49,755 nt of DNA from Gammaproteobacteria bacterium (GCA_028293745.1 JAQGOF010000079.1:1-49755); one strand, 5' to 3'; shown: positions 9,874-21,109, counted from the first letter of the stretch. Notes: generated by a model not told the origin, from the sequence alone. Program-made: numbers and translations.

Positions 9874-10224
9874 TTGCCGGGACGTGGCCTCCTAGCTGTC
9901 GCCTGCCTGGTATTCATTGCCCTTTGCTGTATCTGTGTCGTTCGAAAGCTCGAACGCGAGCGCCGTCTGCTCAGAAAGCTGCGTGGGCGGGGTGCGGTGG
10001 ACGCCGGTAGCCCGGTGCCGCTGCGCGAGCTGAGTGAGGACGAGCGAGACTGTGCGCAATTGCTCGCCATTGCGGGCGTTTTGACTATTCGGCAGAACGG
10101 GTGCTATCTGCGCTCTGCCGAAATGCCTGTCTTCCGGCGAAAGCGCGTGCGATTGGCTCTGTCGGGCGGCTTCGCTGCCCTGGTCCTGGCGGTGGTCGTG
10201 GCTGTGTTGATTCTTCACCGGTAG
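9874..10224 (+). CDS. Small membrane protein of unknown function between yqeY and dnaG
   Basis: I do not recognise a family for this 116-residue open frame. It has a hydrophobic segment at about residues 6-24, a charged middle that begins with an Arg/Lys-rich stretch (ERERRLLRKLRGRG), and a second hydrophobic segment at about 95-114 ending in HR. This predicts two membrane passes with the middle on one side. The start is a TTG 10 bases after the yqeY stop, without a strong ribosome-binding site, and the end is 9 bases before dnaG. Tight packing in a conserved operon and the clear two-segment pattern support a real gene. The start codon remains uncertain. Confidence 0.6.
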   Translation: MPGRGLLAVACLVFIALCCICVVRKLERERRLLRKLRGRGAVDAGSPVPLRELSEDERDCAQLLAIAGVLTIRQNGCYLRSAEMPVFRRKRVRLALSGGFAALVLAVVVAVLILHR

Positions 10225-10233
10225 CTTGCCTGG

Positions 10234-12042
10234 ATGGGATTGATTCCCCAAACCTTCATCGACGAGCTCATCGCCCGCGCGGACATCGTGGAGGTGATCG
10301 GGTCGCGTGTGCAGCTGAAGAAGGCCGGGCGTGAATTCAAGGCGTGCTGCCCGTTTCACAACGAAAAGTCAGCCTCGTTCTGGGTGAGCCCCGAGAAGCA
10401 GTTCTACCATTGCTTCGGCTGCGGAGCGCATGGGACGGTCCTGCGTTTTCTGATGGAACACGACCACATGGCTTTCCCCGAGGCGGTCGAAGAACTCGCG
10501 ACGCGCCTGGGACTCGAAGTGCCTCATGAGGGATCCAATGCCCCCGGGGGTCCTCGTAGAGTCGATGAGCCGTTATATGACGTGATGGGACGTGTGATGC
10601 GGTTCTATGTAGATACGCTGGCGCGCGATGAGCGGGCCCAGCAGTACGTGGCGCGGCGTGGCCTGGATCGGGAAACCGTGGAGAAATTTGGCATCGGATA
10701 CGCACCGAATTCGTGGAATGAGGTCCTTCGGCGCTTCGGCGGAAATGACGACGCGCGGCGCGTGCTCGCCGATCTGGGGCTCATCATTGAACGCGAGCGG
10801 GGTCAGATACGAGACGGGGAGCGGCACTACGATCGCTTCCGCGACCGGATCATGTTTCCGATACGCGATAGCCGCGGCCGGATCATTGCGTTCGGCGGCC
10901 GCATCCTCGATCAAGGCGAGCCGAAATACCTGAACTCTCCGGAGACCCTGCTCTTTCACAAGGGGCGCGAGCTGTATGGACTGTATGAAGCGCGTCGCAG
11001 CCGCTCCAACCTCAAGCGCCTTTTGATCGTCGAAGGCTACATGGATGCGGTTCGGTTGCATCAGTACGGGATCAACTACGCGGTCGCGACACTGGGAACC
11101 GCGACAACGCCCGAACACCTCAAACGGATCTTCCGGATCGTCAGTGAGGTCGTGTTTGCATTCGACGGTGACCGCGCTGGGCGGGCTGCAGCATGGCGCG
11201 CTCTTCAACATGCGCTGCCGGAGGCGCGTCAGGGACGCGAGATACGATTTCTATTCCTGCCGGACGGACACGATCCTGACTCGCTTGTCGGCGAGGAGGG
11301 AGCCGAGGCGTTTGAACGACGGCTCGATGCGACTTTGCCGCTATCGGAGTATCTGATTCGGGAGCTTTCGGAGCAGTCTGACCTTACACACGCCGACGGA
11401 CGCGCGCGGTTCTCAGAAAGTGCGCGCCCTTTGTGGTCGAAGCTGCCGGAAGGTGTGTATCGCGAGCTGATGCTTGCCAGGATTGCCGAAGTCGTCGGGA
11501 TCGCACCGCAGCGGCTGCAGGAACTGTGGGCCGCTGGGAATCCGGGCCTGGTCGCCGCCCCTGCGCCGCCGCAACCGAAACGCGTTCCCGTGCGTAATGT
11601 CAGCGGGGGTCGCGGCAGTCTCGTGAGGCAGGCCGTGTTACGGCTGGTGAGCTATCCCGCTATTGCCCTTGAAGTCAGTGACGAGGAAAGAGCGGCACTG
11701 GATGCGTGCGAAGAGCCTGGAATCGAGCTGTTGCGCGAGCTGATCGACAACTTGCGCACCCACCCTGCACAGAACTCCGCGCAGGTGATCGAGCGCTGGT
11801 CCGGCAGGCCGGGCGGTGATTCGCTCGAGAAACTCCTTCAGCGGGAGCAGATCGTGGCCGATGCAGTCGCTGCCGCAGGTGAATTGCGTGCGGCGCTTGG
11901 AAAACTGGCCGATCTGGTGGTTGCACGGCGCCTGGAGGCCCTGGAGGAGAAAAGTCGCTCAACCCGGCTAGAACCCGAGGAACTTCTGGAATTTCAACGT
12001 CTTATGTTATACCGGGTGCCCCGCGACGCGCGCGGCGGGTAG
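10234..12042 (+). CDS. dnaG: DNA primase
   Basis: The 602-residue primase synthesises the RNA primers used by DNA polymerase III. It begins GLIPQTFIDELIARADIVEV, then the CHC2 zinc-binding domain (CCPFHNEKSASF, with FYHCFGCGAHG) within the first 70 residues. The Toprim catalytic core carries LIVEGYMDAVRLHQYG with the catalytic Glu, ATLGTATTPEH, and the acidic AFDGDRAGRAAA. The C-terminal region is the variable DnaB-interaction domain. Its position before rpoD matches the classic macromolecular-synthesis operon. Length is close to the 581 residues of E. coli DnaG. Confidence 0.98.
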   Translation: MGLIPQTFIDELIARADIVEVIGSRVQLKKAGREFKACCPFHNEKSASFWVSPEKQFYHCFGCGAHGTVLRFLMEHDHMAFPEAVEELATRLGLEVPHEGSNAPGGPRRVDEPLYDVMGRVMRFYVDTLARDERAQQYVARRGLDRETVEKFGIGYAPNSWNEVLRRFGGNDDARRVLADLGLIIERERGQIRDGERHYDRFRDRIMFPIRDSRGRIIAFGGRILDQGEPKYLNSPETLLFHKGRELYGLYEARRSRSNLKRLLIVEGYMDAVRLHQYGINYAVATLGTATTPEHLKRIFRIVSEVVFAFDGDRAGRAAAWRALQHALPEARQGREIRFLFLPDGHDPDSLVGEEGAEAFERRLDATLPLSEYLIRELSEQSDLTHADGRARFSESARPLWSKLPEGVYRELMLARIAEVVGIAPQRLQELWAAGNPGLVAAPAPPQPKRVPVRNVSGGRGSLVRQAVLRLVSYPAIALEVSDEERAALDACEEPGIELLRELIDNLRTHPAQNSAQVIERWSGRPGGDSLEKLLQREQIVADAVAAAGELRAALGKLADLVVARRLEALEEKSRSTRLEPEELLEFQRLMLYRVPRDARGG

Positions 12043-12051
12043 CAACGGAAT

Positions 12052-12080
12052 TTGGCGTTTGGAGCCCTGTCAAATAGAAT
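12052..12080 (+). promoter_or_regulatory. Sigma-70-type promoter before rpoD
   Basis: The dnaG-rpoD gap contains TTGGCG at 12052-12057 and TAGAAT at 12075-12080, with a 17-base spacer. The -10 box is identical to that of the proposed rpsU promoter. A start near 12087 would leave a leader of about 80 bases before the rpoD ATG. This would let rpoD be transcribed separately from dnaG. Confidence 0.5.
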
Positions 12081-12166
12081 TGCGCGCTTTGCTCAATGAG
12101 CCCCCCTTGAGTTGCGCGACCGAGACCAGCACATAGGGGATCGTCTCTCTTCGTCATATCCACACC

Positions 12167-14329
<2,163 letters not shown>

Positions 14330-14352
14330 CTGATATACGAGAAGACCTGATG

Positions 14353-14389
14353 AAAAGGCCCGGCGCTCGAAAGAACGCCGGGCCTTTTT
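14353..14389 (+). terminator. Rho-independent terminator after rpoD
   Basis: AAAAGGCCCGGCG at 14353-14365 pairs perfectly with CGCCGGGCCTTTT at 14376-14388 across a 10-base loop, and a T run follows the stem. It ends 25 bases after the rpoD stop. The A run on the left flank makes it usable in the other direction too, for the minus-strand gene ending at 14423. Confidence 0.92.
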
Positions 14390-14422
14390 CATTGTGGGGC
14401 CGCGCTCATCGCGCGGCAGGGG

Positions 14423-14764
14423 TCAGATCCCTGCCTGGCCCAGCAACGCGGCGATTTGACGCAGTAGTTGCGCGATAGCCGGGTGCTCGGCCTCGAATCG
14501 CACGGCGACAGCTTCCAGAATTTCCAGGGGCGGGGTGCCCGGCTTTGCGACGACTGCGACGGGAGGCGAGCCAGCGGCGGCCGACGAGGCCTGTGCGCCA
14601 GTGCCCTCCCTTCCCGGGGTCCCAGCGGACCCCCTACCGAGCGCGCTGTCGATGTCGCGCATGACCATTGCGAGCATCTCGCGCTCTTCTTGGTCGATGG
14701 TGCTCGAGCTGCTCAGGCGCTCGTGGACGCGCGCCAGGAGCTCGCGGAGGGTCTCTTCGGTCAT
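14423..14764 (-). CDS. DUF4404 family protein
   Basis: A 113-residue protein opening MTEETLRELLARVHERL and ending in a helical EILEAVAVRFEAEHPAIAQLLRQI block, the pattern of the DUF4404 family. The middle, about residues 48-75, is a Gly/Ala/Ser-rich low-complexity insert that makes this copy longer than the usual 80-90 residues. No function is known. I chose the ATG at 14764 because it matches the family start; an ATG at 14797 is possible. It is the last gene of a minus-strand run that includes the cupin and transporter genes, with a 113-bp gap before it. Confidence 0.75.
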   Translation of the reverse strand: MTEETLRELLARVHERLSSSSTIDQEEREMLAMVMRDIDSALGRGSAGTPGREGTGAQASSAAAGSPPVAVVAKPGTPPLEILEAVAVRFEAEHPAIAQLLRQIAALLGQAGI

Positions 14765-14877
14765 GGGCGGGTCCCGTTTAAGCGGTGCGTGGACCATTCT
14801 AAACGACCCCGGCAGTGGATGCGCCCGTGGTGCATCCGGGCGTTCCGCTCACGGTACGCGCGCATGTTCAGTATTTT

Positions 14878-15339
14878 CTACAGAAGGTTGGCAAAGGAGG
14901 CGAGATCGCCTTTGAAATGGTCGGCGTGCGACGGGAGGTCCGAGGTGAATTGGAAGTCGGCAAAGTCGAAGCCGGGCCCTACGGTGCAGCCCACCAGGGA
15001 GTATTCGCCGAGGCTGCGAGCAGCTTGCCACACACCCGCGGGGATGACGCCCACAGACGTCTCGCTCAACTCGTGGCGCATCAGTCTGCGAGTTGTCGGA
15101 TCGTACTCCAGCAATTGCAGCGGTGCGCCGGCGTAGAAGTGCCACAGCTCGTCGGCTTGCACTACATGCCAGCGGCTGAGTTGCTGCCGTTCCAACAGAT
15201 AGTAGATGGTTGTAATCGCTGAACGCGAGCCGCGCGCCGTCTCGACTCGCGTAGGCGAGCGATAGATCTCGCGATACCAGCCGCCTTCAGGGTGCGGCTG
15301 CAGCGCGAGTTTGTCGATGAGGCCGGATGCGTGGCTCAC
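14878..15339 (-). CDS. DUF985 cupin-fold protein
   Basis: A 153-residue cupin of the DUF985 (Cupin_5) family. LALQPHPEGGWYREIYRS is the conserved opening, followed by SAITTIYYLLE, SRWHVVQADELWHFYAGAP and YSLVGCTVGPGFDFADFQ, all hallmark blocks. The family has a small beta-barrel that probably binds a sugar-like or other small ligand; the function is not established. The GTG start at 15339 overlaps the transporter stop as GTGA, so translation of the two genes is likely coupled, which suggests that the cupin acts on a compound related to the transporter's substrate. Confidence 0.88.
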   Translation of the reverse strand: MSHASGLIDKLALQPHPEGGWYREIYRSPTRVETARGSRSAITTIYYLLERQQLSRWHVVQADELWHFYAGAPLQLLEYDPTTRRLMRHELSETSVGVIPAGVWQAARSLGEYSLVGCTVGPGFDFADFQFTSDLPSHADHFKGDLASFANLL

Positions 15340-17012
15340 GTGAGACTGGTTCCTTTCGTCTCGCGAAGGAACAGGAAGCCGATGACGGCCGTAACGCTTG
15401 CGACAATGACCGGATACCAGAGGCCGTTGTAGATGCCGCCGGTGGCCGCCACGATCGCGAATGAAGTGACCGGCAGAAAGCCGCCGAACCAACCATTGCC
15501 GATGTGATAGGGCAGTGACATCGACGAGTAGCGTATCCGTGTCGGGAACATTTCCACGAGCCACGCGGCAATCGGGCCGTAAACCATCGTTACGAGGAAT
15601 ACGAGATAAGCGCAGAGCGCAATGACCATCGGGTACTCGACACGCGCCATGTCGGCTTTCGCAGGATAGCCGGCGGCGCCCAGGGCCGCTTTCAGGCGCT
15701 TGCCGAAATCCTCGTTCGCCGTTTTGAAGTCGGCCGGCGACCACGTGTTACCCGCGAACGAGCCGACGTAGACAGCCTGCGCACCAGTCCCGATTCGCAG
15801 GCGTGCAACGGTTCCCGCTGGCGCGTCTTCGTTGGAATACGGCACGCCAGCCTTGGCAAGCGCTGACTTTGCGACGTCACAGGAGCGCTTGAAAGTCTTC
15901 TTGCCGATGGGATCGAACTGGAATGAGCAGTCTGCGGGATCGGCCACGACTGTCACGGGGTTCGAAGCGACCGCGGCTTCCAGACCGGGGTTGGCGTAGT
16001 GAGTCAGCCCCTTGAATACCGGGAAATAGGTGATCGCGGCGAGCACGCAACCCGCGAGGACCACGGTCTTGCGGCCGATTCGATCGGACACCGAGCCCCA
16101 CACCACGAAGAAGGGAGTGCCGATCAACAGTCCGGCGGCGATGATGAGATTCGCGGCCTTGGAGTCGAGCTGCAATATCTTCTCGAGGAAGAATAGTGCG
16201 TAAAACTGACCTCCGTACCAGACCACTGCCTGGCCGGCCGTGGCGCCGAGCAGGGCGAGAATCACCAGCTTGAGGTTGGACCAGCGCCCGAAGGCTTCCG
16301 TGAGCGGCGCCTTCGAAAGCTTGCCCTGGTTCTTCAGGTCGAGGAATGCGGGTGATTCTTTCAGCTGCAACCGGATGTACACCGAGATGGCCAGCAGCAG
16401 GATGGACACGAGGAACGGGATGCGCCAGCCCCACGCCTCGAACTGATCGCCGAACGAGATCCGGCACAGGAGGATCACGACCAGTGAAAGGAACAAGCCA
16501 AACGTAGCCGTGGTCTGGATCCAACTCGTGTAGAAGCCACGACGACCCGGCGGCGCGTGCTCCGCGACGTACGTGGCGGCTCCGCCATATTCACCGCCGA
16601 GCGCGAGGCCCTGCGCAAGTCGCAAGGTGATCAACATGATCGGGGCTGCGACACCGATGGATGCGTAGCTGGGCAACATGCCGACCAGGGCGGTGGAGCT
16701 GCCCATGATCACGATCGTGACCAGAAAGGTGTATTTGCGTCCTACGAGATCACCAATGCGGCCAAACACCAGCGCTCCGAAGGGCCGGACGAAAAAGCCG
16801 GCGGCAAAGGCGAGCAGCGCGAAAATGAATCCGGTGGTCTCGTTGACGCCGGAGAAGAACTGTTTGGAGATGACGCCCGACAGCGATCCGTACAGGTAGA
16901 AGTCGTACCACTCGAAGACGGTGCCGAGCGACGAGGCGAAGATCACGCTGCGGTGGGCGCGATCGATGCCGGAAACGGAGCCGTTCTGTGCGTACTGTGC
17001 TGGTGTGGCCAT
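15336..17012 (-). CDS. MFS transporter, metabolite:H+ symporter (MHS) family
   Basis: A 558-residue major facilitator protein of the ShiA/ProP/KgtP type. SSLGTVFEWYDFYLYG opens the first membrane helix with the Glu-Trp-Tyr-Asp-Phe signature of the MHS family. GRIGDLVGRKYTF is the loop 2-3 motif and GLALGGEYGGAATYVAEHA the helix 5 motif. It is about 120 residues longer than ProP-like relatives because of a hydrophilic insert around residues 345-455 that contains two Cys and lies between late membrane helices. The substrate cannot be named; a dicarboxylate, aromatic acid or betaine are typical. It is coupled to the downstream cupin gene. Confidence 0.9.
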   Translation of the reverse strand: MATPAQYAQNGSVSGIDRAHRSVIFASSLGTVFEWYDFYLYGSLSGVISKQFFSGVNETTGFIFALLAFAAGFFVRPFGALVFGRIGDLVGRKYTFLVTIVIMGSSTALVGMLPSYASIGVAAPIMLITLRLAQGLALGGEYGGAATYVAEHAPPGRRGFYTSWIQTTATFGLFLSLVVILLCRISFGDQFEAWGWRIPFLVSILLLAISVYIRLQLKESPAFLDLKNQGKLSKAPLTEAFGRWSNLKLVILALLGATAGQAVVWYGGQFYALFFLEKILQLDSKAANLIIAAGLLIGTPFFVVWGSVSDRIGRKTVVLAGCVLAAITYFPVFKGLTHYANPGLEAAVASNPVTVVADPADCSFQFDPIGKKTFKRSCDVAKSALAKAGVPYSNEDAPAGTVARLRIGTGAQAVYVGSFAGNTWSPADFKTANEDFGKRLKAALGAAGYPAKADMARVEYPMVIALCAYLVFLVTMVYGPIAAWLVEMFPTRIRYSSMSLPYHIGNGWFGGFLPVTSFAIVAATGGIYNGLWYPVIVASVTAVIGFLFLRETKGTSLT

Positions 17013-17078
17013 GACCCCCCCTGCTGCTGTCTTTGCGACTCCCTTGGAGGGCGACTACAGCAGGTTTCGCAGGCAGCG

Positions 17079-17489
17079 TCAGCCCTGCAGGTGGAATTCG
17101 AACAACACCAGCTCGTCGAAGGGCTCGGCCAGGGTCATGACGCTCTGCATGCCGCTCCTGATGCTGCTGACCGGCAGCTCGGTCTCTTTCCGGCTGCCCC
17201 GCTTGCGGGCCTTGATGCGACAGCCCAAGGCGCGGGAGAACCCGTTGGTGACCTGCAGAGTCCGCGTGGGGCCGCTCTGGGTGAGCTGTACGGTCACGGT
17301 GGGATCTGGACCATCCCCATTGGTCAGCATCTTGGGGCTCGTCAGGCTGTCACCGTTGGCGGTAAACGACACGAAGAGCTGCTGTCCCACCTTGATGGTT
17401 ACGGAGTCTTCGGGAACGTCGGCACGCGTGGTACCGGCAACTGCCGCCACGAGAGTAATCAACGCGAAAAAAAAACTGCGCCGATTCAT
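17079..17489 (-). CDS. Exported small protein of unknown function
   Basis: A 136-residue protein with a clear signal peptide: MNRR, a hydrophobic core FFFALITLVAAVAG, and a likely cleavage near TRADV. The mature part looks like one small beta-sandwich domain with alternating hydrophobic residues (VTIKVGQQLFVSF, TVTVQLTQSG, TLQVTNGF) and a single Cys. No family is recognised. It lies 66 bases upstream of the MHS transporter gene on the same strand and is divergent from the Lrp-type regulator gene. Confidence 0.75.
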   Translation of the reverse strand: MNRRSFFFALITLVAAVAGTTRADVPEDSVTIKVGQQLFVSFTANGDSLTSPKMLTNGDGPDPTVTVQLTQSGPTRTLQVTNGFSRALGCRIKARKRGSRKETELPVSSIRSGMQSVMTLAEPFDELVLFEFHLQG

Positions 17490-17687
17490 AACCCCTCGGT
17501 ATCCGGCAGACCGCGTCTTCGCACTGCAGCATAAATGCTACGCAACCTTGGCAGGCAAGGGAACCAAAATGAGGGTAACCGGTGTCATTTTCGCTACGAC
17601 CGCTGTAATCGCTATAAGGCGGATTGGACCCGAATGCGGGGATACCGTAGAACGAATCCCCATCCCACGGCAGGAACACGGAACGAC

Positions 17688-18140
17688 ATGGATAAGATTG
17701 ACCATCGGATCCTGACGTCTCTGGAAGACGACGCTCGCCAGTCTTTCGCCGAGCTGGGTGAGCAGGTCGGGCTCTCCAAAACCCCATGCTGGCAACGCGT
17801 CAGAGACCTGGAACGCTCAGGTGTGATCCGGGGCTACCGCGCGGAGATCGATTCCGCCCAGCTTGGGCTGAAGGTGGAGGCGTTCGTGCACGTCACCTTG
17901 AGCTCTGTCCAACACGTGGAGTTTGAGGCGGCGGTGCTACAGCATCCGGCGGTCCTCCAGTGCTTCACCACGGCCGGCCAGGCTGACTATCTCATGCACG
18001 TCCTGGTGGCCGGCATCTCGGAACTCGACCGCCTGCTGCGCATGGAGATTTCGCAAATGCCAGGAGTGCAGAGGATCGAAACCACGGTGTGCATGAAGAC
18101 CGTCAAGCACCGCGCATCCATCACGGGGTGTCTGCGTTAA
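17688..18140 (+). CDS. Lrp/AsnC family transcriptional regulator
   Basis: A 150-residue feast/famine regulator. The N-terminal winged helix reads MDKIDHRILTSLEDDARQSF, then AELGEQVGLSKTPCWQRVRDLERSGVI, a standard Lrp HTH. The C-terminal RAM ligand-binding domain follows (EAFVHVTLSS, VLQCFTTAGQADYLMHVLV, GVQRIETTVCMKTVK). Such proteins sense amino acids as octamers and often control the divergently oriented gene, here the exported-protein/transporter/cupin set at 14878-17489. The open frame extends upstream to 17535, but the ATG at 17688 fits the family start. Confidence 0.93.
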   Translation: MDKIDHRILTSLEDDARQSFAELGEQVGLSKTPCWQRVRDLERSGVIRGYRAEIDSAQLGLKVEAFVHVTLSSVQHVEFEAAVLQHPAVLQCFTTAGQADYLMHVLVAGISELDRLLRMEISQMPGVQRIETTVCMKTVKHRASITGCLR

Positions 18141-18369
18141 ACAACTGTGAGCTTCGGTCACCAACTTCCCGCCTTTGGTCCAATGGTTATAAACCGCTGT
18201 GCTTTCTAACATCTCCTTCACTCAAGGAGTCAAGCGGAAGCCAGAGGAATTCGCGCACGGAGGAGCTGGCAAGGGTACGCGCGGCATTCAGCGGAACGAC
18301 TCGAAGCGGGCTGCGACTGGCTGCCAGCCAAGGAATTCGCAAGGAGCCGCCGTACCCCCGCCAAGGATT

Positions 18370-18621
18370 TTACGACCCGCTGTGCTCGGCGCCAGCGGAT
18401 TCTGACTCGGAATCGGAATCAGACTCTGACTCTGACGCGCCACCGCTCAGGGACAGAGCGGTCGCGGCTTCGCCGTTGACCAGTCCCTTCCAGGAAACGC
18501 CCTGCCCTTTGCGTTTGCCCTTCTCGGTCAGCTTCACCCCATCCGGAGAAAGCGTGACCATATACGGCTTGCCGTCAATATCAATCTCGCGCTTCAGCAG
18601 CTTGTCAAGCTTGGTAGCCAT
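18370..18621 (-). CDS. Small conserved-type protein with acidic Ser/Glu/Asp repeat tail
   Basis: An 83-residue protein of unknown function. Residues 1-57 form a compact basic-to-mixed domain (KLDKLLKREIDIDGKPYMVT, LSPDGVKLTEKGKRKG, SWKGLVNGEAAT). The last 25 residues are nearly all Ser, Glu, Asp and Ala, encoded by a hexamer-like repetitive DNA tract at 18395-18440. It starts 10 bases after the lipoprotein hydrolase stop and is likely cotranscribed with it. The N-terminal pattern resembles short uncharacterised proteins of Gammaproteobacteria; this is recollection, not a search. Confidence 0.7.
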   Translation of the reverse strand: MATKLDKLLKREIDIDGKPYMVTLSPDGVKLTEKGKRKGQGVSWKGLVNGEAATALSLSGGASESESDSDSESESAGAEHSGS

Positions 18622-18631
18622 TTCACCCTCA

Positions 18632-20206
18632 TTAGAATCCGTCGAAAAAGGATTTTACCGCACTCAGGCAAACCGGCGGAACGAGACCGGCATGATACGC
18701 CTGGAGAACGGCCATGGCGCCACCATCGCTTGCGCCACCGGCCACCGCGTTGGCGGCTGTCAATGCTTTTGCAGCCGCAAATCCTTTTTTTAAATCGGCA
18801 TACGGGTCGCCGCTCGTGACGGCGGAATCGACATCCAGGATGGTGAGCGATGTGCGCGGCACATTCGCTGTCCAGTAACCCTGCATCAACTGGGTATTCA
18901 GAAAGAAGACAGTCGGATCCTGGTCGCCGGCACACAGCAGCAGCGGCGCTGTCGCAATCCAATTGCGCAGGTCGTTGGTCTTCAGAGCCTGGCGCAGTGT
19001 GTTGGTGGGCGATGCGGCGGGAACTCCTGTTGAGACCGTCGGGAAACCGCCATCGGGGGCCGCCTGGGCATCGCGCAGATACGCGAGGCGGTACGTGTTG
19101 GTGACGAGGTTGGGACTGCCGAACCCTTGCGCGAATATCGGAGCCAATGCGGCCGGGGTGGTTGCGGGAGTGATCGATGCGAACTCGGGAGCCGGTGGCG
19201 TGCTGCTGAACAGGGCGCTCTTCGGCAGATCACCGGCCGCATACAGACTGCTCAGTGGCGTTGCGCTCGGCAGCAGCGAGGCGATATTGGGCGCGTATTG
19301 CGCCTCGAACACATCCGTCGTGTTGGTATAGATGTTGCTGTAAGCGTGCTGGTAGCTCTCCACCAGTAACGTGAAGTTGAGCGTACCGCTCGTATTCACC
19401 CGGCCCATGAATATCGCATCGCCGAAGGCCGCGAGCGCATAGGGACCCGACATCGGGGCAGCTGCGGTCACGGTCATTCCAGCGGCCTGCATGGCTTTTT
19501 GTGCCGCCATGGCCACGAATCCACCCTGCGAATAGCCGGTCACGAACAACTTGTGATTGTCGGTGACACTCGTGGCGGAGGTTACGGGCAGCGCGCTGCG
19601 GGCGGCGGTCACCACATCGATCATCTCTTTCGACTGCTGATCTGCATTCAGATAGGGGTGGTAGCCGAGGTTCGAGGTGTCGTAGCCGGCGTAGTTGGGA
19701 GCCACGACGATGTAGCCGCGTGATGCAAACACCGCGGCGAGCAGCACGCCCTCGGTGGCATTCGAGTTCCTCAGCATTGCAATGTTGTAGGTTTTGTCGG
19801 CGTTCGTCCCATGTGCATAGACGACGATCGGAAGCGGTCCCTGACAGGAAGGATCGCTGCCTGTCGGAACCATCAGCGCACCAGATGCCGTGGCCGGCTC
19901 GTTTTGCCCACCAACTGTCTCGTACGACAGCTGATATACGTCCAGCGAGCATTTAGGGGTGTAGGCGAGGCTCAACAATACCTTGCCCACATCATTACCC
20001 CCGAGAAGGGCGAGAAGGTCGCTCGTCGAGTAGGACGCCAGCAGGGCCGGCGGTTTGGTCAGCAACGCTCCACGCTGCGGCTGCGTTTGCGGAGCCGGAG
20101 TCGGCATCGAATTGGAATCGGAAGCGCTATCTTTGCCTCCGAAGTTACAGGCGCTGAGGAGCACCAGGCTGATCAGCAATGGGCACGGACGAATCGCGCG
20201 CAACAT
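18632..20206 (-). CDS. Lipoprotein alpha/beta-hydrolase (secreted lipase/peptidase-like)
   Basis: A 524-residue predicted lipoprotein: hydrophobic leader ending in LLSAC with the lipidated Cys at residue 20, then a Ser/Pro/Gln-rich linker to about residue 50. The hydrolase core has the oxyanion segment VVYAHGT at residues 128-134 and the nucleophile elbow GYSQGG with Ser226. CAGDQDPTVF near the C-terminus supplies the expected Asp of the triad. The overall layout resembles secretory lipases and related esterases. The substrate is unknown. AAGGTG precedes the ATG at 20206. The gene is divergent from the N-formylglutamate amidohydrolase-like gene. Confidence 0.88.
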   Translation of the reverse strand: MLRAIRPCPLLISLVLLSACNFGGKDSASDSNSMPTPAPQTQPQRGALLTKPPALLASYSTSDLLALLGGNDVGKVLLSLAYTPKCSLDVYQLSYETVGGQNEPATASGALMVPTGSDPSCQGPLPIVVYAHGTNADKTYNIAMLRNSNATEGVLLAAVFASRGYIVVAPNYAGYDTSNLGYHPYLNADQQSKEMIDVVTAARSALPVTSATSVTDNHKLFVTGYSQGGFVAMAAQKAMQAAGMTVTAAAPMSGPYALAAFGDAIFMGRVNTSGTLNFTLLVESYQHAYSNIYTNTTDVFEAQYAPNIASLLPSATPLSSLYAAGDLPKSALFSSTPPAPEFASITPATTPAALAPIFAQGFGSPNLVTNTYRLAYLRDAQAAPDGGFPTVSTGVPAASPTNTLRQALKTNDLRNWIATAPLLLCAGDQDPTVFFLNTQLMQGYWTANVPRTSLTILDVDSAVTSGDPYADLKKGFAAAKALTAANAVAGGASDGGAMAVLQAYHAGLVPPVCLSAVKSFFDGF

Positions 20207-20309
20207 GCAGCACCTTTGAGAGAATCCGGTCTACTGCGTACAACAAGAACTCGCGAGCGATCGCAAAGGTTCTGCGCAGAAGCGCTAGAATCGTGCCAAG
20301 GTGCTGGAA

Positions 20310-21053
20310 ATGTCTGCCTGGCTCGGCCGCGAGGCCGTTGCCGTTGTCAATCCTGACGGCCGTGGGCCCTTCGTACTCGTGTGCGATCACGCGTCGAACT
20401 GGGTGCCGCTGTCTCTAAACGGACTGGGCTTGCCGTCGGGGGAGCTGGAGCGGCATATCGCCTGGGATCCCGGCGCGCTCGAGCTGGCCGGGTTACTGTC
20501 GGGCCTGCTGGACGCACCGCTCGTGCACGCTACCGTGTCCCGCCTCGTTCTGGACGTGAATCGCGATCCGACGCATCACGGCTCGGTCGTCACGACCAGT
20601 GAAGACACCGTCATTCCGGGAAACCGCGAGCTTTCGGTGGAGGAACGCTCGCGACGGGTTCAGTCCATCTACGAGCCGTACCATCAGGCGCTTGCGCGCA
20701 TGATCGAACGTTGCGCCCCGCGCAATGCTGCACTTCGGGTGGTGTCGATTCACAGCTTCACGCCGGTGTACCGGCAGGAGCGCAGGCCGTGGCACATTGG
20801 CGTGCTGTCGGGAGATGATCGCCGGCTTGCGCAACCGTTGCTCGAGTTGCTGCGCGCCAGCGGCGATCTTCATGTTGGAGATAACCAGCCGTATGCGCCG
20901 ACGGCTGGGGTCTATCACACGCTCGACAGGCATGCTTCCCCGCGGAAGTTGCGCTCGGTACTGCTCGAAGTGCGGGCGGACCTCATCGGCGACGACAAAT
21001 CGCGCAATGAGTGGGCTTTGCGGCTCAGTCGGGCGCTGGAGGCCATTCATTGA
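20310..21053 (+). CDS. N-formylglutamate amidohydrolase family protein
   Basis: A 247-residue zinc-dependent amidohydrolase of the HutG/FGase type. FVLVCDHASNWVP carries the metal-binding motif with the conserved His, followed by HIAWDPGALELA and SRLVLDVNRDP. Near the middle, VVSIHSFTPVYRQERRPWHIGVL is another family block. In histidine degradation the family cleaves N-formylglutamate, but no hut genes are seen here, so the substrate may differ. A TAGAAT at 20286-20291 could be a -10 box. I chose the ATG at 20310 with AAGG upstream; a GTG at 20301 is also possible. Confidence 0.88.
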   Translation: MSAWLGREAVAVVNPDGRGPFVLVCDHASNWVPLSLNGLGLPSGELERHIAWDPGALELAGLLSGLLDAPLVHATVSRLVLDVNRDPTHHGSVVTTSEDTVIPGNRELSVEERSRRVQSIYEPYHQALARMIERCAPRNAALRVVSIHSFTPVYRQERRPWHIGVLSGDDRRLAQPLLELLRASGDLHVGDNQPYAPTAGVYHTLDRHASPRKLRSVLLEVRADLIGDDKSRNEWALRLSRALEAIH

Positions 21054-21109
21054 TGGGCGCTCTCCCGGTAGACTGCCGCAGTTCGGCGAGTCCTAAGCCT
21101 ATTCTAAAA

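Noticed and set aside
18089..18793. Plus-strand frame over the acidic-tail gene and the end of the lipoprotein gene
   Set aside because: Its Ser/Asp repeat is the complement of the same repetitive tract; the minus-strand gene has a better start and operon context.
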